From the NCBI GenBank assembly GCA_000830175.1, contig JQIS01000009.1, positions 315,383 to 379,382 of the forward strand: DNA of 64,000 nt, in the 5' to 3' direction. A program made the position numbers and the translations under genes. Numbering within the stretch: the first letter of the stretch is position 1; every line of letters begins with the position of its first letter. Shown in pieces: positions 44,097 through 53,399 of this stretch. This DNA is from Sulfurovum sp. FS08-3. Its GTDB lineage: Bacteria > Campylobacterota > Campylobacteria > Campylobacterales > Sulfurovaceae. A model generated the notes under the pieces. The model was not told where the DNA came from. It did no database searches and worked only from the letters and a program-made list of their open reading frames with translations.

Positions 44097-44663
44097 TTAC
44101 GCTTTGTCCAATATGCCCTCAAGCTCAATTTCAAGCTTAACCTCTTCGCCGATAGTGAGTCCACCTGCTTCTAAGACTTTGTTGTATTTGAGTCCAAAAT
44201 CGTATCGATTGATCGTACCGCTAAGGCTCAAACCTACACGAGTGTTGCCCCATGGGTCTTGAATGACTCCGTTGTTTTCGAGTTCTAGGGTAATCTCTTT
44301 GGATACGCCGTGCATGGTCAAAGTACCCGTTACTTTATCTCCTTCAACTTTTGTGAGCTTAAAGGCAATATGGGGATATTTTTTGACATCAAAAAAATCT
44401 TCATTTTTGAGATGATCGTCTCGTTTGGCATTGGCGGTATTGATAGAATCAACACTGATATTACCCTCCATGGATTTGAGTGTTTTGCTCTTCTCATCGT
44501 ACTCAAACACACCTTCAAATCTATCAAAACCTCCTTTGACATTGGAAATCATAAGGTGCTTGATTTTAAAACCTACATTGGAATGCGAAGCATCAACGGT
44601 ATAGTTGCCTGCCCATAGCGAAGCGGAAAATAGCAACGCTACCCATAGTGTTAAACGTTTCAT
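44097..44663 (-). CDS. YceI-family periplasmic lipid-binding protein
   Basis: 188 aa. Signal peptide (MKRLTLWVALLFSASLWA) and a lipocalin-like YceI barrel: VDASHSNVGFKIKHLMISNVKG, then DIFFDVKKYPHIAF and VTGTLTMHGVSKE. YceI members bind isoprenoid-like lipids in the periplasm and are often induced by base or salt stress. The function here is unproven. Its stop is 15 bases from the convergent bioV end. Confidence 0.94.
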   Translation of the reverse strand: MKRLTLWVALLFSASLWAGNYTVDASHSNVGFKIKHLMISNVKGGFDRFEGVFEYDEKSKTLKSMEGNISVDSINTANAKRDDHLKNEDFFDVKKYPHIAFKLTKVEGDKVTGTLTMHGVSKEITLELENNGVIQDPWGNTRVGLSLSGTINRYDFGLKYNKVLEAGGLTIGEEVKLEIELEGILDKA

Positions 44664-44724
44664 GGTTATCCTTTAGTGAGTGATAAACCATTATACTCAT
44701 CAAAAGTAAACCGCAAGTAACAAT

Positions 44725-46032
44725 CTAAAGGCTGTAACCTTTTTTGTGGTGGTCGCTTTTGTATTGTCCTGCATCGATGTCGCTTGTGTCAATATTAAAC
44801 ATCGCCGTAATAGCTTCAATGGGGCATAGGCTATCTTTTTCTCGTGAGCTTTTTCGCAATCTGTGCGTGGGTTGGTGTAAAAAGTGATTAAACATCTGCA
44901 TCGCCATTTTGCGTACATTGGCTTCATATTCACGAGGAACAAACCCTTTTTTGATGGCTCGTTGCAACTCTTTGTCAATCGATTCATAAACATTGAGTCG
45001 CATTCCTTTAATAACGGGTTCTACCGATAAGGCTCGTAACCATCGATAAAAATCATCACGGTAACGATTGACAATTTCACTCGCTTGTAGTGCTTGTTCT
45101 TGTCGAAGTGCATGATTTTTGTCGGCAATATCACGCAAATCATCAATACGGTAAATGGTAAGATTGTAAAACTCCATCTCATCAATATCACGAGGAATAG
45201 CCATATCAAACCACAATCGATTGAGGTCTTTGCTCTCAATCATATCACGGGTAATAATCGGATAGGGGGCTGAGGTAGCACAAAAAACAAGACGATAGCG
45301 ATTGATATACTTTTTGAGTTGATTAAACTCATCAATCTTCACATTTTCACCCAACTCATCGGCAAGGGCTTTGACCTTTTGCATATCACGCCCCAACAGT
45401 ACCACATCGCAACCAATACGCAAGAGATGTTTGGCTGCAAGTTTACCCATCTCGCCTACACCCACAACCACGCCCGTCATTCCTGCCATATTGTCACCTA
45501 GTATCAAAGAGGCTTGTGAAACGGCTACAGAAGCGATGGAGATGGGATTTTGGGAGATTTTGGTCTCATTGCGTACTTGTGCGGCACACTTAATGGCATA
45601 ACTGATAATACGATTAAGTTTTTTACCTGCCGTGGAGTTGTCGTAAGAAAACTTAAACGCCTCTTTGACTTGCCCTGTGATTTGCGACTCCCCTACCACA
45701 AGTGAATCAAGCGAAGAGACAACCGAAAAGATATGTGCAATAGCATCTTCATCATCAAAACGTTGTGCCATAGCCACGAGTTCATTAAAATCAACCTTGC
45801 TTGTTTGTGCAAGGATTCCAATGACGGCATGATACGCCGCAAAATTATCACGCGTTGCCAGAACAAACTCAACTCGGTTGCACGTCGAGACGATAAAAAC
45901 CTCATGAATAAAATCAAAACTTACCAATCGGTTTAAAATAGCACGTTTGGCATCATTGTCTTTAAAAGCCAAACGCTCTCTATGGAAAAAATCGCACTTT
46001 TTGTGATTAAAACTCACCACCAAATAATACAT
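44725..46032 (-). CDS. hemA: Glutamyl-tRNA reductase
   Basis: 435 aa. First step of C5 tetrapyrrole synthesis: reduces glutamyl-tRNA to glutamate-1-semialdehyde. Catalytic Cys in VSTCNRVEF near residue 50, NADPH domain with GVGEMGKLAAKHL, and the C-terminal dimerisation helix. Overlaps the stop of the polyprenyl synthase by one base. In many relatives proS follows hemA; here the yceI gene does. Confidence 0.96.
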   Translation of the reverse strand: MYYLVVSFNHKKCDFFHRERLAFKDNDAKRAILNRLVSFDFIHEVFIVSTCNRVEFVLATRDNFAAYHAVIGILAQTSKVDFNELVAMAQRFDDEDAIAHIFSVVSSLDSLVVGESQITGQVKEAFKFSYDNSTAGKKLNRIISYAIKCAAQVRNETKISQNPISIASVAVSQASLILGDNMAGMTGVVVGVGEMGKLAAKHLLRIGCDVVLLGRDMQKVKALADELGENVKIDEFNQLKKYINRYRLVFCATSAPYPIITRDMIESKDLNRLWFDMAIPRDIDEMEFYNLTIYRIDDLRDIADKNHALRQEQALQASEIVNRYRDDFYRWLRALSVEPVIKGMRLNVYESIDKELQRAIKKGFVPREYEANVRKMAMQMFNHFLHQPTHRLRKSSREKDSLCPIEAITAMFNIDTSDIDAGQYKSDHHKKGYSL

Positions 46033-46928
46033 TAAAAATCCCTATCAACCATATCTTGTGCAATTTTTTGAAGCGATTCATTACCCTCTTGTTGCATCAT
46101 AAGCGTAGCCTCTAGTGCAAGAGCTTTTGCCTCATGGATACATCGCTCTATTATCCCATGCTCTTTAAATTTTGCCTCTATCCATGCAAGTTGTTGCTCT
46201 TTGAGCTTTTTGCCGTGATAGGAGAGGAGTTTTGACCTCTCATTTTCTTGAAGTGCTTCATAAAGATAGATATAAGGAAGCGTTGTTTTACCCTCGACAA
46301 AATCACTCATGGCGGGTTTTCCAAGCTGTTTGCTTGAAGCGGTAATATCCAAAATATCGTCAATGATTTGAAAAGCCATACCAATGGCACGTCCATAGTT
46401 TCGATAGACGACTCTATCTTTGTTGGCTAAAAGTGCCGCAGCCTCACTTGAAGCTTCGATAAGTGAAGCGGTTTTTTGATAAATCATCTTCATATAGTCG
46501 TGCTTTGAAGCGTTAAATTTTTTGGACAACACCACATCGGCTTGTTCGCCAAGACTAAGCTGAGTGACGGCATTGGAGATAATTTGAGCCACTTTTGTAT
46601 CTATCGAACAAAGCTCGTAAAAGCCTTTGGAGTAGAGAATATCGCCTAGCATAATAGCCGTTTTGTTGCCAAATGAGGCGTTGATGGAGGGTTTGTTGCG
46701 TCGCATAAAGGCATCATCAATCACATCATCGTGCAACAGACTTGCCGCATGAATAAGCTCCACAATCGCTGCTAACTTGATGGAGCTTAATGTGTGGGGA
46801 GCAATCTTTAGAATCAATGCAGCTCTTAATCGTTTCCCCGCAGGAATTTGGGCATAGAGTTTTTGGGTGGTTTCGTCATTGAGCTCATTGATGAATTGTT
46901 CAATCTTTCTCTCTAAAGCATCGAGCAT
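46032..46928 (-). CDS. Polyprenyl diphosphate synthase
   Basis: 298 aa. Trans-isoprenyl chain elongation enzyme. First Asp-rich motif HDDVIDDAFMRR (near residue 70), second IIDDILDITA (near 192), plus GKRLRAAL. Chain length cannot be read safely; the position next to hemA suggests the octaprenyl type of Helicobacter (IspB-like) for quinone side chains. Ten bases separate it from the DUF2018-like gene. Confidence 0.9.
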   Translation of the reverse strand: MLDALERKIEQFINELNDETTQKLYAQIPAGKRLRAALILKIAPHTLSSIKLAAIVELIHAASLLHDDVIDDAFMRRNKPSINASFGNKTAIMLGDILYSKGFYELCSIDTKVAQIISNAVTQLSLGEQADVVLSKKFNASKHDYMKMIYQKTASLIEASSEAAALLANKDRVVYRNYGRAIGMAFQIIDDILDITASSKQLGKPAMSDFVEGKTTLPYIYLYEALQENERSKLLSYHGKKLKEQQLAWIEAKFKEHGIIERCIHEAKALALEATLMMQQEGNESLQKIAQDMVDRDF

Positions 46929-46937
46929 TAAACCTTC

Positions 46938-47213
46938 CTATTCGCATTGAGTAACGATATTACCCACCAATTCAATAAAAATACTGTTTACACGGTTTTC
47001 TAACTCCGTTACATCGGCTCTCATAATGGAGTAGGTACGATCAAACTCCTCCTCCAAGCCTTTGTCTTCAAGCATCTTCTCGGCTACTGCCAAACGCTCC
47101 AACATCTTCTCTAGCTCCATCTCTACAATATTAATATTGGCAGTTTTGGAGATAGCAAAGAAGTTCTCCTTTGGAGAGGTTACCATAAAATCATCATCAT
47201 CAAAGAGTTTCAT
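46938..47213 (-). CDS. DUF2018-like small protein
   Basis: 91 aa, acidic, helical, with the ENFFAISKTANINIVEMELE pattern of the family limited to Campylobacterota (HP0242 of Helicobacter, known for a knotted fold, from memory). No function known. Upstream of polyprenyl synthase and hemA in the same order as in Helicobacter, which supports the assignment. Confidence 0.75.
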   Translation of the reverse strand: MKLFDDDDFMVTSPKENFFAISKTANINIVEMELEKMLERLAVAEKMLEDKGLEEEFDRTYSIMRADVTELENRVNSIFIELVGNIVTQCE

Positions 47214-47258
47214 TGTTTATCCTAAGTTACTTTTTTGTCACTATTTATGTAAAAAATG

Positions 47259-47264
47259 ATTATA
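47259..47264 (-). promoter_or_regulatory. -10 box for the DUF2018-ispB-like-hemA operon
   Basis: TATAAT on the minus strand, 45 bases before the first ATG, just downstream of the restriction operon terminator. Confidence 0.4.
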
Positions 47265-47270
47265 TCCAAA

Positions 47271-47289
47271 AAAGCAAAAGAGTTGCTTT
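47271..47289 (-). terminator. Terminator of the restriction-modification operon
   Basis: On the minus strand a 7-base perfect stem (AAAGCAA/TTGCTTT) with a 5-base loop, followed by more T, 40 bases after the res stop. Confidence 0.6.
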
Positions 47290-47330
47290 ACAAGTGAAAT
47301 TTGTAGATAAAAATCCAATCAAAGTGAGTT

Positions 47331-50246
47331 TTAAATACCCTTCATGCACTCTAAAATAATATGTTTTATATTTTCACTTTTAAACTGCGTTTGAAACTTC
47401 ACTTCAATATCACCTTTAAGACTTTTAAAAAGCTCCTGAGCATGGGCTATTTTTTGTTTTTCATCACTATCCAAAGCTCTTTTATCTTTGTTTTTTGTCT
47501 CTACTATTAGATTTAAGCTCTGCTTCCCTTGGGTATCTTTAAGCACATAAGCAAAATCAGGCGAATAGCTCCCGCCACCTGCTACGGGTATTTTGATAGA
47601 GTTTTTGGGTATTTTAGTAAAGACCGTTACCTCTTCTATGTTGGTGATAATATTCTCTCGTTCGAGCTCACTATCAAAAAACACCTCTTCAAAGAGATAA
47701 CTATCTGCCGTTTTTTCATTGCTATCAAAAACACCCAAATCCGAAGTTTTCAATTTTGATGTATCAATTTCACCCTTTTCATTGGTAAATGCAGTAGGAT
47801 GCAGATAGATACTATTTGATATTTTCTTATACCCAATTTTAAAATCAGCAAAAGCGTGATCCAAAAGATACTTATTAAACCCACCTCGCAAGGTGCGTAT
47901 GGTTTGCATATTGAGATAATTGTTAATGTTTACTTGTGTTTGCAAATCATAAAAGACCCTATGCAAGGTATTGATAGTTATTTTTAGCGTCGTGGCAAGT
48001 TCTATCAAAAACTCCCTATATTTCATATAGGATATGGGTAAAATCTCATCATCCAAAGACTCTATCTCTTTGTAGTACGCTACACTTCCTTCAAACTCTA
48101 TTTTTCGTGTCTGTGTAAGGACTCCTTGGGGTTTAAATTTGCCAATACTCTCTTGGAGATACCCTTTTAACAAATCGTAAAATCTATCTTCATTTTCAAT
48201 CTTGTACTCTAATATCACTTTTTGGTTGATACTCTCCCATAGCTCTTTGAGTTCTTGATACTTTCCTGCTCTAATGGTTGCTTTTTTCGTGGGCTCGTTG
48301 CCATTGCGTACTTTATTATTTTTAACTCCATCCTCGGCTATCAAAACGAGTGGATATCTCTCTTTGAGCCTCTCGTATCCACCCTCTTTGAAGTCATTGT
48401 TTCGCTTAATCGCCCCAATCTCATCCAAACTCTCCAATAGCTCCTCTTCATCTATCGAATAATGCATTAATATTTTACTTATCATCTCATCGGTTAATTT
48501 TTTTGGATTAGGCACAAAAACCACTTGAGATTTAGAGTTTATCTCATCTACCAAAGATTGTGCAAAATCCTTTTCGCTAAAATCAACATAGTAGTGAAGC
48601 TCAAACTTCTCACCTTTTACCCTTGACATAAACTCATTGACAGGTAGCCGTAAGCCTCGTCCTACCTCTTGAAGTTTTGAAGTGACACTTCCACTTGAAC
48701 GAAGTTTACAGATTTGAAACACATTAGGATTATCCCACCCCTCACGCAAAGTCCATTTGGAAAAGATAAATCTTCTTGGATTTTCAAGGCTTAGAAGTTC
48801 TTCTTTATCGTGAAGTATCTCATTTATCTCTTTTTCTATCTCATCACTTGTTTCACTATTGTCTTTTGAAAAGTATCCACCATGAGTAAGCGATATATTT
48901 GCCAATGATTTTTGCAAATACTCTCTATAAAATTGATGTGTCTCATCTTCAAGGAGCTTTTCTATATGAGCTTTTACCCATGTTTCAAACTTTGTTTTAA
49001 GAGACCCTGCTATTTGATGCCCATCTCGATACCCCTCAATATCATCGATAAAAAATAGACTAATAGGTTTTATCTTTACTTCTCTTGTGAGTAACTCTCT
49101 TTCTAATTCAAAATGCTTAATCATTGTCTTTTGCATCATTTTATCTTGGATAGACTCAGAGTAAGAGTAGGGGTTGATATGCGTTTTGGGAGTCACTTCT
49201 AAACCATTGGATAATACAACACAATTTTTCTTTAAGTTATCAACTATCACATCACTCATCTCACGATGCACTTTATTCATGACCTCTTTTTTACCAATGC
49301 GCACTTCACTTTTTTTGCCGTTTTCATTCACTTCAAAAATAGCTTCTTTGGCATCTGCACTTTTAAGCTTTACTATTGCATTTTGTCCATCGCTAAACTC
49401 TTCTACAAAAGTTACTACACCTTTTACTAAGTCTTTGTTGAAAGCATCTACTGCACTAAGCTTATATAAAAGATTCTCCTCTTTACCATCAAAGGTTGCA
49501 CCGTATCGAAATATCCATTGAGCCTTAAACTTCTCGATATTTTGCCATGTTTTATTGTCTATTTTAAATTTATGCGGTTCATCGACTATAAGTATGGGTT
49601 GCAGTGAGGCAAGAGCTTTAAAAGGATTGGAGTATTGGTCAAAAAGGTTTACATCGTACGCATCACTGCTCATCGTATCAGAATTAATCATCCCTTGATT
49701 TATTATCAGGATATGGATTTTTTTCTTTGGTATGCTATGAGATTCTACAAACTCACGAACCGCTTGAGGCATAAAGTTTTTTTTGCTTTTTTTTGCTTTT
49801 TTACTCTCTACTATATAAGTTTTTATCTCACGATTGTACTCTTGCCTAAAATGCTCTTTTGTAGCTTTGGCATTTAAAAAGCTTACTGTTCCTGCTTTGA
49901 TAGAGAGTGTGGGGACTATCACTATAAATTTTGATTGATTGAGATGTTTATTGAGTTCAAACATCATTTTGGTATAGGTATAAGTTTTCCCTGTCCCCGT
50001 CTCCATCGATATATCTAAAATATTACTTTTTTTATTTCTGTATTTTGTATCAATACCGTTATACTCTTGTACTTTGGTAAGATTTTGCAAAAAATGACTG
50101 CCACCAAACTTTATAGATGGGTTTGATATATTGGCTTGTGCTTTGTTGGATAGCTCTTTTGCACCCACATCATCAAAGAGCTTGATGACAGATTTAACAG
50201 CTTCTATTTGATGCTCTAAATCTCTCTCATAATTAAATCCACTCAT
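47331..50246 (-). CDS. res: Type III restriction enzyme, Res subunit
   Basis: 971 aa. Superfamily 2 helicase with Walker A METGTGKTYTY (near residue 82), DEPH box in LIVDEPHKF, later helicase motif KWTLREGWDNPNVFQI, and a C-terminal PD-(D/E)xK nuclease (SPDFAYV then NLIVETKNK). Cuts DNA after convergent translocation from two unmethylated sites, with Mod. Ribosome site GGAAAGG. Strong pair with mod upstream; all core motifs intact, so likely active. Confidence 0.95.
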   Translation of the reverse strand: MSGFNYERDLEHQIEAVKSVIKLFDDVGAKELSNKAQANISNPSIKFGGSHFLQNLTKVQEYNGIDTKYRNKKSNILDISMETGTGKTYTYTKMMFELNKHLNQSKFIVIVPTLSIKAGTVSFLNAKATKEHFRQEYNREIKTYIVESKKAKKSKKNFMPQAVREFVESHSIPKKKIHILIINQGMINSDTMSSDAYDVNLFDQYSNPFKALASLQPILIVDEPHKFKIDNKTWQNIEKFKAQWIFRYGATFDGKEENLLYKLSAVDAFNKDLVKGVVTFVEEFSDGQNAIVKLKSADAKEAIFEVNENGKKSEVRIGKKEVMNKVHREMSDVIVDNLKKNCVVLSNGLEVTPKTHINPYSYSESIQDKMMQKTMIKHFELERELLTREVKIKPISLFFIDDIEGYRDGHQIAGSLKTKFETWVKAHIEKLLEDETHQFYREYLQKSLANISLTHGGYFSKDNSETSDEIEKEINEILHDKEELLSLENPRRFIFSKWTLREGWDNPNVFQICKLRSSGSVTSKLQEVGRGLRLPVNEFMSRVKGEKFELHYYVDFSEKDFAQSLVDEINSKSQVVFVPNPKKLTDEMISKILMHYSIDEEELLESLDEIGAIKRNNDFKEGGYERLKERYPLVLIAEDGVKNNKVRNGNEPTKKATIRAGKYQELKELWESINQKVILEYKIENEDRFYDLLKGYLQESIGKFKPQGVLTQTRKIEFEGSVAYYKEIESLDDEILPISYMKYREFLIELATTLKITINTLHRVFYDLQTQVNINNYLNMQTIRTLRGGFNKYLLDHAFADFKIGYKKISNSIYLHPTAFTNEKGEIDTSKLKTSDLGVFDSNEKTADSYLFEEVFFDSELERENIITNIEEVTVFTKIPKNSIKIPVAGGGSYSPDFAYVLKDTQGKQSLNLIVETKNKDKRALDSDEKQKIAHAQELFKSLKGDIEVKFQTQFKSENIKHIILECMKGI

Positions 50247-50364
50247 ACTGCACCTTTCCTTTTTGACTTAAACTCTCATTAATCATAATCAATGTATAAT
50301 TGCTCCAAAGTTCCCAGCTACTGATAAGATTCCAAGGGAAGCTTCGCAAGATAGGTAGCATGGG

Positions 50365-50505
50365 TCATCTCTCATAATGTGAAAATTTCTTACTTTTTTC
50401 AATAGTATAATCTTCAAAATAAGCATTTTCTAGCAATATCGCTATATCGTATCTATTTGCTTTTTTGAGGATATTTTGGATTATTTTAATTTTTTCTTTG
50501 CTCAT
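50365..50505 (-). CDS. Small protein between mod and res
   Basis: 46 aa, MSKEKIKIIQNILKKANRYD then ILLENAYFEDYT. Its ATG lies 2 bases beyond the mod stop, so it would be translated with the operon. No family recognised. The frame stops early; a further piece downstream in another frame (THATYLAKLPLESYQ) looks coding-like, so this might be the start of a longer, frameshifted gene. Confidence 0.5.
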   Translation of the reverse strand: MSKEKIKIIQNILKKANRYDIAILLENAYFEDYTIEKSKKFSHYER

Positions 50506-50506
50506 C

Positions 50507-52435
50507 TCAATACCTCACAATCATATCAAGCTCTATTGACTTCTTGTTGGTATAGCTACCCAGTGCTTCACTTATCTCTCTTTGGTATTTACTATCAAAG
50601 CTATAGCCAAAAACTATAAGCTTATTGGGTTGAAACGATTTATCTTTATCAAGTCTAAGTATCAACGCTTTTAAATCTTCTATATCAAATCCACCATGCA
50701 CAAAATAGAGCTTTTTATCTCCATAGTACGCCTTGTACTCTTGCAAAGTTATCTCTTGTAGCTTATCTGTTAGCTTCATGCCATCATGAACTTTCCATGT
50801 TGTTAAAAGGGCATTAAAATCATCATCGGTTAGAGTCGAGACATCAAAGAGCGTAGGGGTCTCTTCATTAAAGGCATCCATTGTATCTAGTGGATTTTCT
50901 AGTAGTGGAGTGGTCTCAAAAATTTTAAAACCCAAATCGTAATCGTTGCTATCTTTTGTAATATCTTGTGCTATCTCTGATTTGATTTTTGCACTGGCTC
51001 TTAGGATTCGCTCTTTGGTAATGTCAAAGATAGTTTTGTATCCTGCTTTGTAGGCTTCACTTTTGGAGTCTGTAGGCTCTGCTATTTGCACCAAAATAAA
51101 TTTACGATTACCACCATCTTGTGCGTTTAAATCCATCACGGCGTGGGCTGTTGTGCCACTTCCTGCGAAGAAGTCTAAAATTATTTCATTTTTGTTGTTA
51201 CAATCTTTTGGATTGAAGAGGGATAACATTTTTTTTATTAAAAGCGTTGGTTTTGGGAAAGTAAACGCATTAATTCCCATAAGAATTTTTAATTCTTTTG
51301 TACCTAAATCTGCTGTTCCTGCTTCTTTAAACTTCCATAGGTTAATAGGTACCATTCCATCGTCAAGTTCTGATAAAAATCTCTTTATTCGCGGATATTT
51401 TGCTTTTCCATCAGAACCCCAATATAGTCTATTTTCTTTTAGTAATAGTTCATATTTATCTTTACTTACTTTCCAAGCATTTGTTGGATGTTCAATTGTC
51501 TCATTTGTATTTGGATTTTTGATTGCATAAGATAGATTCGGTCTAGCTTCACGAGTAACTTGATTTACAAATGACACGCTAGTCCAAACTCCACGATAAT
51601 CATTATCTGGATTAGAATAAGTATCCTGATGTTCTTCTGAACGATTTTCTTTTAATATATCCACCTTTTCAGTTTTTCGATAAAATAAAATATGTTCCGT
51701 TGAGTTAGTCATTAATTTTGCATTATTGCTTCTACCGTATCGCTTTTCCCAAATAATATCTCCTACAAAATTCTCCTCCCCAAAAACCTCATCACAAAGC
51801 AATTTTAGTTGCGACGCTTCATTATCATCAATAGAGATAAAAATCACCCCATCATCTTTTAAAAGTTCTCTTGCTACATAAAGTCTAGGATACATAAAAG
51901 TAAGCCAAGCACTGTGAGAGTTGGAGTTGGATGTGGTGAAATCCATAATCCTTTTAGCCTCTTCAAAGCTCACTCCTGCAAGGCGTGAAAGCTCATCTAT
52001 GGTGAATTTTCTATCATCATTATAGACAAATCCGTCCCCTCCTGTATTGTACGGCGGGTCGATGTATATCATCTTGATAGCACTCTCGTAGGCGTTTTTG
52101 AGGTGTTTGAGGACTTCTAAGTTATCGCCTTTTATCAGTAGGTTTTGGCTAGTTTTATTTGTTTCTAAGGCGTTATGTTCAATGTCGGCTTTTAGTAGGG
52201 TTCGAGGATTTTCATTGGCCAAAAGCCTCGCATAGGATTTGCCTAACCAATTGAGAGAGTAGCTCTCACGAGATAGCTCTAGCCCATTGCCTACAACTAT
52301 CTCTTCCATCTTGTGAGCCATAAAGTTACCATGCTTATCAAAACACTGTGGAAAATTCTTTTTGAGTATCTCTAATTGTTTGCTATTGGCAGTTATAGTG
52401 CTATTATCGTTTAATGTTTCTTCTCTTATATCCAT
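50507..52435 (-). CDS. mod: Type III DNA methyltransferase, Mod subunit
   Basis: 642 aa from the ATG of MDIREETL (AAGGGAA before it); a TTG six codons up is less likely. N6-adenine or N4-cytosine type by its order: catalytic DPPYNTGG (motif IV) near residue 140, the target domain in the middle, then SAM-binding DFFAGSGTTAHAV (motif I) near 430. This beta-class order is standard for type III Mod. I saw no long homopolymer or short repeat in the gene that would give phase variation. Confidence 0.94.
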   Translation of the reverse strand: MDIREETLNDNSTITANSKQLEILKKNFPQCFDKHGNFMAHKMEEIVVGNGLELSRESYSLNWLGKSYARLLANENPRTLLKADIEHNALETNKTSQNLLIKGDNLEVLKHLKNAYESAIKMIYIDPPYNTGGDGFVYNDDRKFTIDELSRLAGVSFEEAKRIMDFTTSNSNSHSAWLTFMYPRLYVARELLKDDGVIFISIDDNEASQLKLLCDEVFGEENFVGDIIWEKRYGRSNNAKLMTNSTEHILFYRKTEKVDILKENRSEEHQDTYSNPDNDYRGVWTSVSFVNQVTREARPNLSYAIKNPNTNETIEHPTNAWKVSKDKYELLLKENRLYWGSDGKAKYPRIKRFLSELDDGMVPINLWKFKEAGTADLGTKELKILMGINAFTFPKPTLLIKKMLSLFNPKDCNNKNEIILDFFAGSGTTAHAVMDLNAQDGGNRKFILVQIAEPTDSKSEAYKAGYKTIFDITKERILRASAKIKSEIAQDITKDSNDYDLGFKIFETTPLLENPLDTMDAFNEETPTLFDVSTLTDDDFNALLTTWKVHDGMKLTDKLQEITLQEYKAYYGDKKLYFVHGGFDIEDLKALILRLDKDKSFQPNKLIVFGYSFDSKYQREISEALGSYTNKKSIELDMIVRY

Positions 52436-52460
52436 TTCCCTTATCCTATTCAAAATAGAT

Positions 52461-52466
52461 ATTATA
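52461..52466 (-). promoter_or_regulatory. -10 box for the mod-res operon
   Basis: TATAAT on the minus strand 26 bases before the mod ATG. Confidence 0.4.
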
Positions 52467-52507
52467 GTTAAATTTTGGTTAGGGTGTGGTTACCCAAACA
52501 CTACGGA

Positions 52508-53398
52508 TTAATAGACCTTTGCACTAGGTACTACAGAGGTGGAGAGTGCAAGGTGAGCATCTTGGTCATCAAAAAATATATCCGCACCAAAAGCATCCAA
52601 AATCTCATACTTCTCACTCCCACCCAAAAAAAATGCCTCATCAATGCGTACATTCCACACATCAAGCGTTTTTATCACCCGTTCATGAGTCGGAGCACCT
52701 CGTGCGGTCACCAAAGCGGTGCGAATGGGAGAGGAGCTATCTTTGAATTTGGCTTGAATTTTGGATACCGTCATAAGCAATTTGGCAAAAGGACCTTGGG
52801 CTAGAGGATTGTTGCGATGGGTCTTTTCATGCTCAATAAAGGCCTCTAATCCTTTGCTTTGGTATATCTCTTCGCTCTCTTTGGAGAAAAGCACCGCATC
52901 GCCGTCAAATGCAATACGCACCTGATCGCCTTTGGATTTGCGTATGCGACTTGTGGAGGGTAAAATCTTCGCCGCTGCCACACCGCTTTGGAGTGCTTTT
53001 TTGACATCCTCTTCGTGAGCAGACAAAAAAAGATCAACCTTGAAAGCTTTGAGGTATTTGGCGGTATTAGTACCGCTTGTCCAACCCGAACGCTCAATAT
53101 CCAATCCGTAGTGTTGGATTGAGTTGGTAATACGCAAACTCATAGCGGGGTTGTTTTTGGATAAAATTATCACCTCTACCTCTTTGGAGGCTTTGTCAAA
53201 ATAGCTGTTAATTTTAAGAAGGTTATCAATGAGACGATAAGCACTTCCTTTTTTTAAGATATTGTTTTGTTTGGTAAGAAGATAGCTGTAGTAGGCATCA
53301 AGTCCCTCTTTTTCAAATATCTCATTCTCTTTTTCGAGGTCAAAAAGTGCTCTGGAGGAGATGGCTACGACGAGTTTATTGGTAAGATTATAGCCCAT
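52508..53398 (-). CDS. 5'-nucleotidase (cytosolic type)
   Basis: 296 aa. HAD-like 5'-nucleotidase of the NT5C1 family: RIAFDGDAVLF motif near residue 160, upstream TNSIQHYGLDIER and WTSGTNTAKYLKAF, and the C-terminal EAFFLGGSEKYEILDAFGADIFFDD. Dephosphorylates nucleoside monophosphates. Starts one base after the stop of the regulator gene, so the two are probably co-transcribed. Confidence 0.88.
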   Translation of the reverse strand: MGYNLTNKLVVAISSRALFDLEKENEIFEKEGLDAYYSYLLTKQNNILKKGSAYRLIDNLLKINSYFDKASKEVEVIILSKNNPAMSLRITNSIQHYGLDIERSGWTSGTNTAKYLKAFKVDLFLSAHEEDVKKALQSGVAAAKILPSTSRIRKSKGDQVRIAFDGDAVLFSKESEEIYQSKGLEAFIEHEKTHRNNPLAQGPFAKLLMTVSKIQAKFKDSSSPIRTALVTARGAPTHERVIKTLDVWNVRIDEAFFLGGSEKYEILDAFGADIFFDDQDAHLALSTSVVPSAKVY

Positions 53399-53399
53399 G

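Noticed and set aside
50507..52435. Phase-variable repeat tract in mod
   Set aside because: Phase-variable Mod genes often carry long tandem repeats or homopolymer tracts; I read the gene and found none of useful length.
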